64,000 nt of DNA, taken from contig CM035406.1 in NCBI GenBank assembly GCA_020310875.1, positions 89,491,706 to 89,555,705 of the forward strand, written 5' to 3'. A program made the translations under genes and the position numbers. The first letter of the stretch is position 1, and each line of letters starts with the position of its first letter. The notes under the pieces are model-generated. The model ran no database searches and was not told where the DNA came from. It worked only from the letters and a program-made list of their open reading frames with translations. The stretch is from Ceratopteris richardii. Taxonomy: Eukaryota; Streptophyta; Polypodiopsida; Polypodiales; Pteridaceae. This document shows, piece after piece, positions 30,863-43,794 of this stretch.

Positions 30863-32372
30863 GAAGGGAGTCAGAGAGAAGAGAAAGCACAAGAAGACAG
30901 AGCAGTCAACGACAATCTGGTAAGTAGGCCAATATTTTTTCAAGACATTTATGCACATAAGAGAGGTGGACACAAGGAGAAGGAGCAAGTAGGGAGCTCC
31001 AGGAAATGTATATCAAAATGTTAGAAGAAATCCCTACAACAATAGTGATTTTCATCACTAAAAATCCTTGTAAATACCATTTCACATTTTTGTAGCTCCA
31101 TTTTGTGCAAGCCAAGGAGTCCTTGAGCTTGAGGAGCTTTAGAAGTATCTTCCTGTCAGTTTTCACATTTTTTAGACTTCGTTTGAACCTCCAAATAGGG
31201 TAGAGAACCTAATTTTTAACTAGGCCGGACACTAGGTCTGGACAAGGCCAAAACCTAGTCAAAAACTATAAATAGAGCTAAAGGAGGTGCTACTCATCAC
31301 TGAGCTACACAGATTGAAGAACAGAAATAGATAATTGCAGAAATGCGGGAACAGTTGTTGAAAAAGAAACTAGAAGAAAAGGAGGAGATATTTGATGCAA
31401 ATGTTCCAGAAAAGCAGGATGGTGCAGAGGAAGATATTGATCAGTTGAAGAATCAAAAGTACAAGAAGAGCAGATTTCCAAACAGTCACAGGAGATATAT
31501 GATCAAGGGATTGTGAAATTCGAGTTTAATTTTTGACAAAATTACCCACCGGGCTGTGCCAGGTGTTGACGGCAAGGAAATCTGGAGAAATAAAATAAGA
31601 ATAAAAAGAAAAAGATGGCTATGTGGAGATTTAAAAGGACATGTCGCGAGAGAAGGGGAAGTTAAGAAGAAAGGAGTTAACAATAATCGGGAGGAAAAAG
31701 GAAAGTGGATGAGGAGCGAAGACGCGACAATGGGAAGAGGAGGAAAGGTACGAGAAGTAAAGGCGCAATGATTAGAAGAGAGAGGAGGGTGCAAGAAGTG
31801 AAGGTGCGTCAACTGTGAGAAGAAGTAAAAGAAGAAGGAATTCCCTTGTCAGGACCGGAAAAGTTCAATTCTACAGAGAAACCAGTATGCAGATAATGAT
31901 TGAATGAAAATCTTTGCGGCGTAATCAAACTTTCATAATGAAGTTCTAATCTTTACAGAAAAGCAATCTGTACTTGTGGTGTTACGTTTACCAATGAATG
32001 ATCAACCAATGCCTGCGCAGCAAGGTTATAGTGTTGAAAATCTTCTATTTTCGGTTAAGTCTGTTTGAGTGACTCAAACTGTACTGTGTCACAGTGCAAT
32101 GACTTGAAATATATGTGAGTGCAAAAAGAAACTTGTGAATCTTTTACAAGTGTAATGTGTAGCAAGACTGTGTAACTTTTGAATTAGCAGAAAATTAAAT
32201 GAATGAACGTTTTCGGTGACATTCTGGTGATGTTCCGGTGATATTTCGGTGATTTTTGAGATGTTTCCAGTGGAATATCTGGGGAAGTAAAGATCAGTGC
32301 ACAATGGGAACCATTAGTAAATCTGATTTTGCTAATTATTCGATGTTGTGTTGAACCGTAGAACCCTCAACA
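30825..32372 (+). repeat. Element A 3' LTR (right end uncertain)
   Basis: It starts TGTTGGAAC. Several blocks match the LTR of element B: a stretch ending in the GTGATTTTCATCACT hairpin (about 31043-31057), TAGCTCCATTTTGTGCAAGC (31094-31113), AACTAGGCCGG, and CTATAAATAGAGC at about 31266-31278. Beyond about 31310 similarity to B stops. A possible end is CCTCAACA at 32365-32372, which would give 1,548 bp, much longer than the LTR of B. The left boundary is secure, the right one a guess. Confidence 0.65.
31343..31516 (+). other. Short Lys/Glu-rich open frame in the tail of the element A LTR
   Basis: A 57-codon frame begins MREQLLKKKLEEKEE and ends in TGA. It is highly charged. It lies in the part of the LTR region that has no match in B. 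It may be chance, or a scrap of another coding sequence captured in the LTR. Confidence 0.25.
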
Positions 32373-32950
32373 CAAAGTGATGCAAGAAATCTTGTAAAAT
32401 ACACCTAAACAGATTTTTTTGTGAGAGTGCAATGGAGATCCAAGATCTAGAAGGATCATAAAAATGTTCAAGGTGATGAATGCCTTTATTGTGGACGTAT
32501 CTAGTCCTTGATTTGATGATTCACAATAGATCTTGCAGACGTACATTTCTTGCTAACTTCAAACAAAACTTTCAACCTTGCACTTTTATCTTGTGACTAA
32601 TTGAGGAAATTGTGTTATTTTATAGAGGATAGTGGGAGACAGACATTCAGTGAAAAAGATTTTATAGGGCTCACCTTAGGAGCTTTTCCCCAACTACCAA
32701 AATCTTGAACAAATCCTTAAAATGTCACCTACCAAGTTGGATGTGGATTTATCATCTATAGTTATTTCATTACCTTTGGAATTTTCGTTTTGGATTCTGA
32801 TTATATATTATTAACAACATTTTATCCAAGTCAACATCATATCAATTTTTAGTAACCATAGACCACGAACATGACATTGCTATATGGAAGGATAGTTTTT
32901 GCTAGAGGCTGCTTTTTAGAGCTTCTAGGAACGGCCTTAAGAATCCTTTT
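32373..32950. other. No recognisable feature
   Basis: AT-rich sequence with no long ORF, repeat or RNA gene that I can recognise. Confidence 0.5.
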
Positions 32951-33530
32951 TTTTCCAATCAAGAAGTGATAAGCAATACATCAGATAAGCTTGTAAAATA
33001 TAGTGCAAAATTTTGATGTGTAAGTGCAAGTTTTATTTGCATGGACACCATTTGGTCAACTTCAGTAAGAACTTCAACGAATTCCATTGCATTTTTTGTC
33101 GAGTTGTCATGCGAGCCCACAGTGGGTAGCCAAGGTGATGGAAGATGTGACCTTGGAAACCATCTCACTAGTTAAGGGCAAGGAGTCCAAGTCTATAGTC
33201 GCCACATCAATTAGTCCATATTTTCTCTAGTTCATTAACAAACTTGAAGCATATTCAAATTTTTTCAAGATATCTAGACATGAAGTGACAAACGAAGTGT
33301 TAGCATATAGAAAGAAAATATTGTTGTATATGAAGCTTGCACCTAGAAGTGTCTTGTTTCCCAAGGTTGGATCATTCAAAACTCCCTTACCAAGCACATC
33401 GTCGAGGAGGCAATACATAAAATGTGTAGCAATAGCAAATGACAATGGACTTTGAGGATATCTCGACTCCAAGCAAATAGGATGGGTGAGGTTATCATGG
33501 AACAAGATATAATAATTTAATCCCAGTACA
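32950..33530 (-). pseudogene. LINE reverse transcriptase fragment
   Basis: The minus-strand frame around 33227-33505 reads PQSPLSFAIATHFMYCLLDD, matching the RQGCPLSP segment of plant L1-type RT. It is followed by a damaged catalytic box (FIYNNIFFL in place of FADD) and LDILKKFEYASSLLMN. Weaker continuation is at 32959-33168. It is a decayed remnant and its other parts were not found. Confidence 0.65.
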
Positions 33531-33779
33531 CCATGTTAGGAACTTTAATGAAGTCTACTTGCATAAGGACTATGTTTAAATTATGTTTTTTTTCCAAAAG
33601 GAAGAATAGCCTCGTGCCCTTGGGACCCCCCAAATCCCACAACGGAGGGGCTGAACTTTGCGGGACTAAAGACTGTTACAAAGTAGTTCAACAACCCTAG
33701 TCGACGTAGAGGACCTTCAAAAACGACTCAAATGCATCTCTTCAACCCATACCTGGGTCACCACTTCACACCCCAGGGG

Positions 33780-36700
33780 GCTGATGGCACAGCAATTGGA
33801 ATAAATTACTTTTGGTTTGGTAGAATAGTCAACTCCTACGAGGATTAGAAATATCATTGGATAGCTACCTTCTTCGGAAGCCCCTTCGAGTTCACTATGG
33901 TCTCCATGTATGCCCCAAATAGGAAGTCGGAGCGGATTGAAACTTGGGCCTCTTTGGGCTCACTTTCCCACAATGTGATGCTTTGCGGGGACTTCAACAT
34001 GGTGGAAGATCGTTGAGATCATTAGGACAATCGGGGGCATACCATTGATGGTTAGCAGAAAGGTATCTGGGATAATATCAAGCTCCATCTTGACCTAGTA
34101 AAGATTAAAGATAGGAATGGCTTCTCTTGGTTGAACCTCCAATCTGGGGATGACTTGAGGAAAGCAAGACTTGATAGAAGCTATATTGCATAGAACATTA
34201 TCCGACAGTGGGGCCAGCCTGACATCTCTCAACACATTGACCTCTCCATATCGGACCACTATCCTATTACTCTCACTTTCAAGCCAATCGCCAAATTAAA
34301 AAAAGCACCTTGGTTTCATGCTTGCCCGATAGATTTCTCTTGTCCCTCTGTCCATCATGAAATTACCTTCGTATGGAACTCGACATTTGCCAATGGTGCC
34401 TCACCGTCCAAATGTTGGAGGACTGTGGTCGAAAAGACTTGTCAAATTCTGGTAAGGACTCACAAGATGCTTCACAAGATTGGGCAAAAGTAGAGAGAGA
34501 AGCTCTATCAAAGGCTCTAGTGCCTCAAGGAGGAATTGAACAAACGGAACTACTAATACCAGATGGGGCTAAAGAAAATCAGAGGCATGCTGAGATACAA
34601 GGAAGAAATTCAAAGGAAAAGCTTGCAAGTATACTTTAAAGATTGGTGGTAGGTAAGGCTGACAAACCAACTAAACAGATGTATGGCATCCTCAAGAGGA
34701 AGCAAACCAGAGAATCTATCCCCTTCTTGATAGGTAGTAATGGGATTGAATGCAAAACAAAAGAAGAAATAGTGCTATTATTGTCGACCATTTTACTAAT
34801 CTGCTAGGGGTTTCAATGCCTCTTTCCCCCCACAAGAGGGATTGCATGGCAACCATCTCAAGAGTCTCTCTCTTGAGAATACCACACAATCTAAAGTCTC
34901 TCCTTAATGCACCCATCACATATAATGAGATTCTCAAAGTTATTGATACACTCCCCAATGGGAAAAGCCCGGGTCCTAATGGCCTCATAAATGAATTCTT
35001 CAAGTCTTTCAGACAGGTTGTGACCATGCCATTACAACTAGTTCGGCAAGAGGCATTAGCTCTAAACAATGGTGTCATCAAGCTTATCCATAAAAAGGTA
35101 ACAAGAATAGGATTGAAACTCGCACCCGATCCCGATGCTTCAAAAGGATACAAGATTCTTGCGAAAGTAATCACCAACACAATTTCTTATCACTGGAAGA
35201 GGTGGCTTAGCAACGAACAAAAAGGATTCATCAAGGGAAGTTCAATATTAGAAGCTGCTATTGATATTTGGGAAGGTCTAGAGTTTGTTGTAGAGTCCAA
35301 GCAAGACATAGTATTCCTTAAAATCAACTTTGACAAAGCCTACGATAGGCTAGAATGGGACTTCGTTCTCCAATCTCTTAAAGACCTCGGATGTAGTATG
35401 AATTTCACTAAGATGATCGCTACATTGCTGGGAATGCATCAACAACTAGTTATCAAAGAGTATCAGATTAAAACGATCTATTAGGCAAGGATGCCCATTG
35501 GCCCCTCTGCTCTTCACGATTTCCATGGAAGGGCTTAGTCATCTTGTGCAACATCACATGGAATTGGGCCATATTAAAGGTCTCTCTCTACCTCTCAACC
35601 ATGGTTAGACGATCATGAGACTATTTGCAAATGACATGAATGCATTTGTGCACAATGATTTGACCAACATTCAGGCCTTTTAGGGGTGCCTTGACACTTT
35701 TTGCAAGGCATCTGGTTCCAAAATTAACCACTCCAAAATCGCTTTCCAAGCCATCATCATACCTCCACCCCAACTATGGTTGACCATGGTTGCCAAATTA
35801 TCACCTGGGGTCAGGTCCTCTGCCTACTTGATATCTCGATGGGCTTTGGTGTCTCGATGGAGCAACGATGGAATTGGGCCCTTTCCAAACTAGACAACAA
35901 GTTAGCATTTTGGAAGGGCATGCAAATCAACCTCATGGGCCATGCAATGGTAATTAATACCTTCCTACTCTCCTCGACCATTTAATTTCTCTCTTGCTAG
36001 AGACCGAAAGATCAAGAACTTAGTAAATTGGAAAGAATATGAAGAAACTTTATTTGGACGGGGCACCACAACAGAAGAGGGGTTCCCAAAATTAAATGGT
36101 CTACCTGCATCAGTCAAAAAGATTGTGGGGGTATGGGCATTACAGATATCGAAAGCATGGCTGATAAGTTAGCAAAAAAATGGATCATCAAGGCATGGTG
36201 CAGGCCTGAGATCTCTTGAACAAAGCTCATTTTCAGAAACAAGAACATGATTATTTTGGTGGGCTGCCTTGGTTAGAAGGACTTGGACCTCTTTACCCTT
36301 TTATTCTCCCCATTTTCGATTTCCCCTAAAGGCTCGAACCTTGTGTGCTCCCTATGGAAGAGTTGGAACAAGTTCAAACAATTTGTTAGAGTCAAAGAAG
36401 ATTGGAAATGGGCGGCCAATATCAGACAAAATGACTCAATCTGGTTTTCAATCTCGAGCATCAGGAGAGTTGCTTCTTGGAACCTCCAAAACGCTAAAAG
36501 GCTCTAGAAGAAGGGGTTCAGACATTGGAAACACCTCTGGAAACAAGAAACTAGCCAGTGGATTAGATTTGAGGACATAGACCTTGGATTAAGAGTGAAC
36601 TACGAAGAATGGACTATCCTTCAGAGTAGATGCTTTGGTTAGGATCGTTCAAAAACCCGACTCCTCATTGAGTGGGACCCATTGTGCCATGAGCATCTTA

Positions 36701-36985
36701 TGTGGCACAATGGCAATCGCCTGTCCAAAATTTCTAGAATCAAGGTGAACACGGACTATCATATCATACTTAACAAGAAATGGTGCCTTACTTGGACAAG
36801 GCTTCGGTGGGATCTGAAGTTCATGTTTATCTGGCATCCCCTCATCGAGATCAAAAAATCGATTCTCATGTGGCAAATTCTCCACTGTGGTATCTCGACC
36901 AACTTAAAGGCTAACAAAATTTGTGGAGCTTCCCTATGGTGCAAGCAATGCTACTGTAGCATCGAGGATCTAATCTCTTGAATAC
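33780..36985 (+). pseudogene. Plant L1-type LINE ORF2 remnant: endonuclease, RT, zf-RVT
   Basis: The endonuclease part (about 33860-34290) contains VSMYAPN, CGDFNMVED and SDHYPIT, the classic AP-endonuclease motifs. RT follows: NGKSPGPNG near 34960, KILAKVITN near 35150, NEQKGFIKG, and FDKAYDRLEWDFV near 35330. The catalytic FADD is now FAND (near 35620). A zf-RVT-like end (MWQILHCGISTNLKANKIC) lies near 36868-36925. Many stops and shifts are present. No poly(A) tail or target duplication is seen. The sequence runs straight into element D, so the junction near 36985 is probably a deletion or recombination point. Confidence 0.88.
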
Positions 36986-36994
36986 ATATGAAAT

Positions 36995-38019
36995 CTACAT
37001 TTGGAGATGCAGGCATGAGTCGAGCGGTAGAAACAAAACTTCAGAAGCTACATCAAGGTAACCACCCTGCCTCTACCTATGCATCAGAATATAGGCAGTT
37101 GATATGTGACCTCAGTTGGCACAAAATTTATATAGGGCTTAAGAGATGATGTGAAGGACCTTCTACTCACGATGCCAGAGGTTAAGACATTGAATGAATA
37201 CATCAACCAAGCTATTAAATGTGATAACCGCCTTTTTGAAAGGAAACAAGAAAAACAAGTAGAAGGAAGACCTCGCCAATGGAAACCCTTCTAACCCATT
37301 CTTAGAGATGATTTTATGCCCAAACGTATGCAAATAGATGTAACTAGGTTCTAGCCTCTAACACCACAAGAGAAACAGAGAAGGAGGGATAATGAGATAT
37401 GCCTCTATTGTGGAAATCCTGGTCATATTGCAGTTAATTGTCCCAACAAGAGAACGAACTCTAGAGTTGCAACCACCCTTGTAGAGCAGGGAAATGAGGA
37501 ATTCTAGTTGTAAAAGAGACCATACAACTGGACCATGATATAAGAAAGGGCCTCATAATTCCAACCACACCAATAGAAACATGTCTTACCCTTGTCAAGA
37601 TAATCATGCCTAAGAAGACCCATTCTCTTATAGCTCTCACAGATTCAAAAGCCTCCTTATGTTTCATCGATGAAGGACTGGTTAAGAAACATGGAATTCC
37701 AGTACTTCAGAAGAAAAAACCAATAGTAGCTGAAGTAGTAGATGGATGACATATAGCATCTGGGAATATAACCATGGAAACCACATCACTAAGAGTACAC
37801 CTTGGTGACCATGATTCCCACATATGTTTAAATATAATATCAAGTCTAGTAAATATGGTTATCATTGGAATACCCCTATTAAAGATACATAATCTAGAAA
37901 TTAATTAGGAAAAGAATAAAATCACCCATCGAGATATCCAAAAGAACCTGACATATGTGAGAGCCAAAGCCTTCATACATGCAGTAAGAAAGGAATCACC
38001 ATATATGGTCTATACCATA
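36995..38019 (+). pseudogene. Element D (chromovirus) gag C-terminal part and protease
   Basis: Gag begins abruptly at FGDAGMSRAVETK (about 36997), followed by STYASEYRQL and LRDDVKDLLLTMPE with frameshifts. The CCHC knuckle CLYCGNPGHIAVNCP is at about 37402-37446. A protease-like segment follows (ALTDSKASLCFID near 37635, where DSG has become DSK, and VIIGIPLL near 37857). There are several stops. Element C interrupts the frame at 38020; it resumes at 53542. The 5' LTR and gag start of D are missing. Confidence 0.8.
38015..38019. repeat. Target-site duplication of element C (left copy, CCATA)
   Basis: CCATA here pairs with CGATA at 53537-53541, directly outside the other LTR. One of five bases differs, consistent with the age of element C. 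Confidence 0.75.
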
Positions 38020-38881
38020 TGTGTACCTAAGTATCAACTTAGGGACTTGAGGAGAAAGAGACTATACCTCAATCCCCTACAAGTGCATATAGTGTGGATT
38101 CACGCTTTGATTATCAATCCAAGAAGTATCATAACCTAACCGAGTGTATGAGGAAATGCATTCAAATGATGGTAAATGCAAATGTGAACTAACAAAGGTG
38201 CAAATAAGTGTAAACTACCACATTCAAGCTTTCATGGTCGGCTATGGTGTCGCGACACCTAGAGCAGCAACCAATAGTAAATCAAGCTTTTCTCTCAACT
38301 CCAAACTTGGAATATAGTGAATAGTGGGTCCATTTCGAAGCTCTCAAGAAGACGCATCGAATACTGTGATTCTGACACTTTTACTTCAAGCTATGAGCAA
38401 AATACTAAGTTGTAGGAATGACCTACCTATGCTTCAACACTTCCTACACTTTGCACACACATTACCAACAGCAAACAAGCGCTACCATCGATAGACAACA
38501 CTTCAAAGCACTCACATACATGCATGCAAGCTCACAAGGAAGAAGATACAAAGAGGAGAAGACACAAATTTGAAATTCTGTGCTCTTGATTCTTACAATT
38601 GCCAAAAATTCTTTACAAAGAGTCACAAAATGACTTATATACATGTGCTCTAAAAATGGCCCTTTCACACAATAGACCGGCACTTTATTGAATAAAATAC
38701 TAATTCCCTACTAGTTTACAAGGGTAATGATGCAGATATCTATGGATATGCATCTAGAGGATGACTCTAGTGCATTTACATCGGAAAATATATTACAAGG
38801 TGAATATGTTACAAACATAAAGTTTCCAAATTGGAAAAATTTTGGTGCCCTTCTTTTTCTCTACAGCTTTGCTCTGCAACA
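38020..38881 (-). repeat. Element C 3' LTR
   Basis: In sense orientation this LTR starts TGTTGCAGAG at 38881 and ends GGTACACA at 38020. It aligns along its whole length with 52653-53536, with many substitutions and small indels. A TATA-like TGTATATAAGTC is near 38633-38644 (sense). Confidence 0.93.
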
Positions 38882-38895
38882 CTCTCCCCCTCTTT
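38882..38895 (-). promoter_or_regulatory. Element C polypurine tract
   Basis: The sense strand reads AAAGAGGGGGAGAG immediately before the LTR start TGTTGC. Position and composition match those of A and B. Confidence 0.8.
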
Positions 38896-39289
38896 GTCTC
38901 TATCATCCCTTGACATGCTTTTCTTTTTGTCTGTAGCTTGTTTATAGCTCCTTAGTACACACACCCAGTGGTCGAAGAATCAATAAGGATTGTCAGACAA
39001 TTTGTTACTTTATCCGAACTAAGTCCTTTGCTTCTATAATCCCCATGGTATTCCGTACATTCATAAATCTGGGTTGTTGTGTTAAGTTGGGCTGCCACGC
39101 ACACAACCACTAGAGATGGACTACGATAGATTTGTAGTCTAGCTCTCCAATAACCTCTTTGTATTTGCACTACAAGCACTATAGAGAAGGTATGAAGGTC
39201 TAGATTTCCAGCCTTTGATCTGGACCTCCTGAAGATCAAGAGGTTGAAGCACCTTTTGGGTCTCGAGATCTATTGGATATCTTCTTGCC

Positions 39290-42200
39290 TTTCTTCATGG
39301 GTAGCTGCTGGCCTTGATCCATCCTTTCCTGTTGCATACTTTCCACTATTGTGTGCCCTTGCGGGGCTCAGTGCAGAGATGAATGTTGTGTGCCCCGATG
39401 GGGCTTCCTGTAGTGTTGATTCTGTTTAGTGAAGCTTCTTTCTTGGTTTCATTTGTCTTTTCTTTCTGCTTGTCTCTCCTTCAACACCACCCCCTCCTAA
39501 ACTTTGTCATCTCGGACAGGCTTTGGATGTCAATGGGAGTACATCCTATATACCTTTGCTTAGTTTCATTAAGCAGATTGGCTTCATGTATCATGAGTTG
39601 CTTCCATTGTTCTACTTTTACACCATCATGTGGTGCCTATCTATGGTCTACAAAGAAGCTTAATTCATACGCCACAAGTCTGGCATTCAGATTAGTTGAC
39701 ATCTTCAAGAAAATTTCTGAGTCAATCTCAAAAAATCCTGTAAAAAATGCTTCCTCAAAAGTTTGCATGTATGAGCTTGGCAAAAACATAAGTCTGGAGA
39801 AATATGCCATAATTGTAGGACAACTAGGCATAACACATAGATAAAAAAATGAGGATATATGTGCCTTGGTTAATGTCGATGAAATTCAAAAATGTATATT
39901 CTGCATGCTTAAAAACTTTGAGTAATGTGAGTATCATATTGAGGATTTTATTAGTCATCTTTATTATGAGATCGGGTATTGTCGCATAATGGTTTAGCCA
40001 AAACTCGATGGATCTCCTCATGTATTCCTGAGTCGATAAATAGTTGTGAGGCAGACTTAGAAGTAAAGGGTAACTCAACCATTGCTTATTGAGCTTAGCC
40101 ATTCTTTATAAATCCAAAAAATCCTGTACATCATGTCGATGTGGCATCGGGCAAAAAGATGGATTCATGTGGTATAAATATGGTGTTGCTTGCCAATGCA
40201 CCCATAATGTTGGATTATTTTCCAAAAGCTTCCTTCTCCATAATGGTTGTGCCGCCTCAAATTCTTCTTGAGTGTAAGTGAATGTGTTTGTATTGAAGTT
40301 CAAATGGTCATCTCGATCTTTTTGTGCAATATGCTTTACATAACGGCACGTCTGCTCTTTCAACAGCCCATAAGGTATGTTCAACGACTCTATTATCTGT
40401 TCCAAGTCCTTGCCTTTAATTTTTGCTTCTTTCATTACTTTGACTACTTCCTTTTTGAAATTTTCCATCAACCAGGACACCACTAGTGCCCGTTCCTTCT
40501 GACCTAGTTCTGAAGTATACGGCATTCGATGATCATCACTAGGTGTTGCCGCCTGCTCTCTTATTGGTGAATGATAGATTGGGGGAGATCGAGGACGTAC
40601 CTCTACCTTGTTAGTAGGATTCCCTTATTGTGGCTCTACTAGTGTCCCAATTTTTCTAGCATCTTCTAGGTGTTTCCTGAGCTCAACAATGATTTTATCT
40701 TTTTCTTCATTGTCCTTGATTGGTCTTGAGCTTCTCTTCAATACTAGTCTTTTCTTCATATATGATCCTCACTTGATCCACATCTTGTATACATTGCTCA
40801 GTATACTTCGCAATTGCATCTTTCCATTTGAGAGTCAACTCCTTAGTGTCCGTAGAATATTGTGTTTCTAATAGCTTGTAGCTCTCCTATGTTTGTTTAA
40901 GCTGATTTTCCATACCTTCCAATTGTTTGTGTACCTCATGTGTGGCACTGTTGCCGATGATCGGTACCTCTAAAGGTTTATCCATTAATAGAGAATTCAT
41001 GAGTTCTTTGTTCCTGTTCCTCATATTATCATTTTCGTCCATATATAATTTGATTTGAGCTTCAAGGAGCTTGTTTCGGTTGAGTATACGACCTTTCTTT
41101 ATGTCAGAAGTTGCTTTTTGTTGTTCTGAGTCTTGAACATTCTTTTGTACTTCTTCAAATCATTGCATGAGACCATTTTTTTGTTCTTGTGATACTTGTA
41201 AATCCTCTTTTGTGATCTGCAATTTAGCATCTTTCCGAGATAACGCACTTTGTAAATTTACTATGGAGGTCATGAGTTCTTCGCTCATTGTCTAAAATCT
41301 GTACTTGTCAACCATCAACATTTCTTTCTCTTGATCTTCTTCCATGAGCACTATTTGTGCAGTCAATGCATTATCAATCATGGTCTTTACAAGGGGCTTC
41401 AGTTTATTGACATCCACATTTAACCAAGTTTGTGGTATAATAGGTTCTTCACCTGTGGTAACATCCTTTCCTTGTGCCATGTGTAGTGTTGTTTGGTGGG
41501 GCTGCCAAATATGCAACTGTATCGTTGGCTCAGCCTCTTTAGTTACTCCATTCCCTTATGGCGTATCATCTGGAATCTCAATCATAGTTTTTATCGGAGT
41601 TTGTTGTGATAGTACCTCTTTTTCTAGCTTCCTTTGCAATTTGTCTTTGATGGGTGGTACCACATTTGTTTTTGGTGGAGATGCTTCTTTTACATTTATC
41701 TTGGATTGGGTATTCAACTAGATGGTGTGCCTTCCTTCAGATGGTGCTTCCTAATTCTGTACTTGTGAATTTTGATTTTCGGGGTGGTTTGGACTTGATG
41801 AATCTCCGTCCAATCTTCTTCATTCGTCTCTGTTCTTATATCTATGTCCAATGTATCTTGTTCGTGACTAGATTCCTCATTGGAACTTGAATCGTCAAGC
41901 CCCAATTCCTTGTATCTGGTGGTTTGTGATGGGCTATGGTCTTTTTGACTCTTTTTCTGCAAGCATCTGGACTGCCTGTATTGGTGTCCTTGTACAGTAA
42001 GATTCACCTGGCCTCGCATGTAAGTATGTGTTTCTTCTAAAGAAGCTGATAAATCCCTTTTTGTTATTGGAGGTTGAGTTAACGAGACCCGTGGTAGTAG
42101 ATGTGTTCGCTTTGATTGTGGGGTTTCCTATGCTTTCTTCACTAGCCCGCTTAGCTCCACGCATCGTAGTTCTCGACCTTGTTCCAACTTCTTCTCGTGA

Positions 42201-43024
42201 TATGGATGCTTTCTTCTTCTTTGAAATTGTTACAGACTTCACGTATCTTGCCATTTCAATAGAGGTTGGCATTAATCGTAAGCATTCCTTCATTTCTAGT
42301 GCTTCGTAGATCAATAGGATCAAGGAAGAACTCCCATTTAAAAACTTCTTATGGTCCATTTCTTCTTAGCTTCGAATAAACATTCTTATATGTATGGTGT
42401 AAAGTTGACTTTGTTCTTGATTTGCCTCATAGCATGAGATAGCAATTGAACTACAATCTTTTGAGGTGATGTATATCTCTTCATGCTTAGGAAACCGAAA
42501 TGTTGATGCACCACACAAACTGACTCTTCAATATCCGTCCTATTGATTTCCATAAAGGTATTCTTTTTAGCATCATGGCATTCAATTTTGAGATTAGTTA
42601 GACCATGTTGATTCCATCCAAAAGCTTTGTTGATGAGCTCATGCATAAATCGAACATGTTTCCATCCTCCAGTTTTGTTAAGAATTGTAACTTCTGGTAT
42701 TGAGAGCATATCCGCTGCTACCTACAACATGTTCATCACCTAGGTACATTGTTGAAAATCTAGTGGATAAATTGGAAGTCGTAAAATTCATGCCCTTGTC
42801 CATACATCCGTAATGCTTGGTAATCCATGTTGTAGAGTTTGGAAATCCCGTGACACCAATGGAAATTGATGGTCTCTGTCCATAATCTTGATTGTGGCCA
42901 AAACAATGAGGTCTCCCACCGGTTGGTCTTTGTGGAACCAATGACCTCTTGCTTTTGTAATTGACTCCAAAGGAAGAACCAGGACCTCTTCCTCATTCGT
43001 AGCTTCTGAATCACATGATGCCAT
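39290..43024 (-). pseudogene. Element C ORF3 (many breaks)
   Basis: The likely start is ATG at 43022-43024 (MASCDSEATNEEEV), directly after a CAG that resembles a splice acceptor. Segments align with ORF3 of A and B in order: GHWFHK and VGDLIV near 42900-42960; HQHFGFLSMKRYTSPQK near 42450-42500; KKFLNGSSSLILLIYEAL near 42300-42355; a long low-complexity and coiled-coil stretch with broken frames (about 40700-41700). The C-terminal domain follows (40525-39640), with LWRRKLLENNPTLWVHW, YLYHMNPSFCPMP and FEEAFFTGFFEIDSE. The C-terminus near 38952-39290 is not alignable by eye. It shows that ORF3 is a fixed part of the lineage. Confidence 0.8.
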
Positions 43025-43439
43025 CTGCACTTAAAGCACACCTTGATCAGTGTTAAAGTGGTGGCATGACTTATCTCCAATTGATCTCCTTGGATCAAAC
43101 AATTCTCCAAGTGACTTGTGTCGCCCTTCCCCCATGGGTGTAAGGAAGGTAGTACCTAGGATTTTTTTCCATGTATATTTTTTCTTAATTTTTGCTGAAA
43201 GAAAACAAAAAGGTTAGTGAATAGTCAAATTTATTTTATTTTTAGTTATTTTTCCTTAAAGTCTTGTATAGGTGCTCTCCTATTCCCTAGGAGGGAAATG
43301 TGCATTACTAATAAGTAGAAGAAGAATCATGTGCCAAATGCATGGCCTTGTAAGGTGGCCTTGGCATGCACGTTTGAGGTGTATGAACTCAAGATGTGTG
43401 CAAGAAGAAGTTGCTGGCGGGTTTGTAGATGGCGATCAA

Positions 43440-43690
43440 GATTTGGGTATTCAAATAAGCTTTATTTTTTTGTTCTTGACTACAACTTTGTCTCCTCTTA
43501 TGCTTTGTGTAGCTATCGTATTGTGATTCTTCTTTGCTTGCCATACACATCTTTGAGTTGATGATTCAAAGCAGATCTGATGCAACTAATAACTACTCCT
43601 GTGTCAATGAGGGCATCCACCAAGTGGTACTCCTCTGTTCCCACCCCTAAGTTCAAATATAGTTGTTGCACTTGATGTCCTAGGGTTCCT
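43440..43690 (-). pseudogene. Element C PR2 remnant
   Basis: The minus-strand frame reads VDALIDTGVVISCIRSA around 43570-43620, matching the LIDSGAATSAI motif of PR2 in A and B. The downstream ILGQDW part is not recognisable, and no W-x-P-K repeats are visible between here and ORF3. Confidence 0.6.
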
Positions 43691-43794
43691 GAGGACCTAA
43701 ATTAAGCCATTGGGATGGGCTCCTCTCCTAGACGATATCTTTCATCCCTCTCTCTCATCCACTCTTTCCGTTTCCTTATTCATTTTAGGGCTTC

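Larger units (their letters stand above)
1..32372 (+). mobile_element. Element A: old giant Ty3/OTA-type LTR retrotransposon, 5' end outside window, interrupted
   Basis: Element A is reconstructed from three blocks that align in order with intact element B: 1-2123 (gag, PR1), 19463-22861 (RT, RNase H, integrase) and 24821 onward (integrase C-terminus, PR2, W-x-P-K region, ORF3, 3' LTR). The blocks are separated by element B and by a solo LTR, each flanked by a 5-bp duplication, so the target reads straight through once they are ignored. A carries several stops and frameshifts, so it is dead. The 5' LTR and the start of gag lie to the left of the window. The right end is uncertain. The LTR begins at 30825, and a possible CAACA terminus is at 32368-32372, but no second LTR is available to confirm it. 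Confidence 0.85.

Noticed and set aside
32032-32372. A short LTR from TGTTGAAAATC to CCTCAACA
   Set aside because: The start resembles the solo LTR at 22862, but the flanking bases (TATAG and CAAAG) do not match and the interior shows no similarity.
40089-43561. Plus-strand open frames with hydrophobic stretches
   Set aside because: They lie antisense to the ORF3, PR2 and integrase remnants of element C, which align with A and B on the minus strand.
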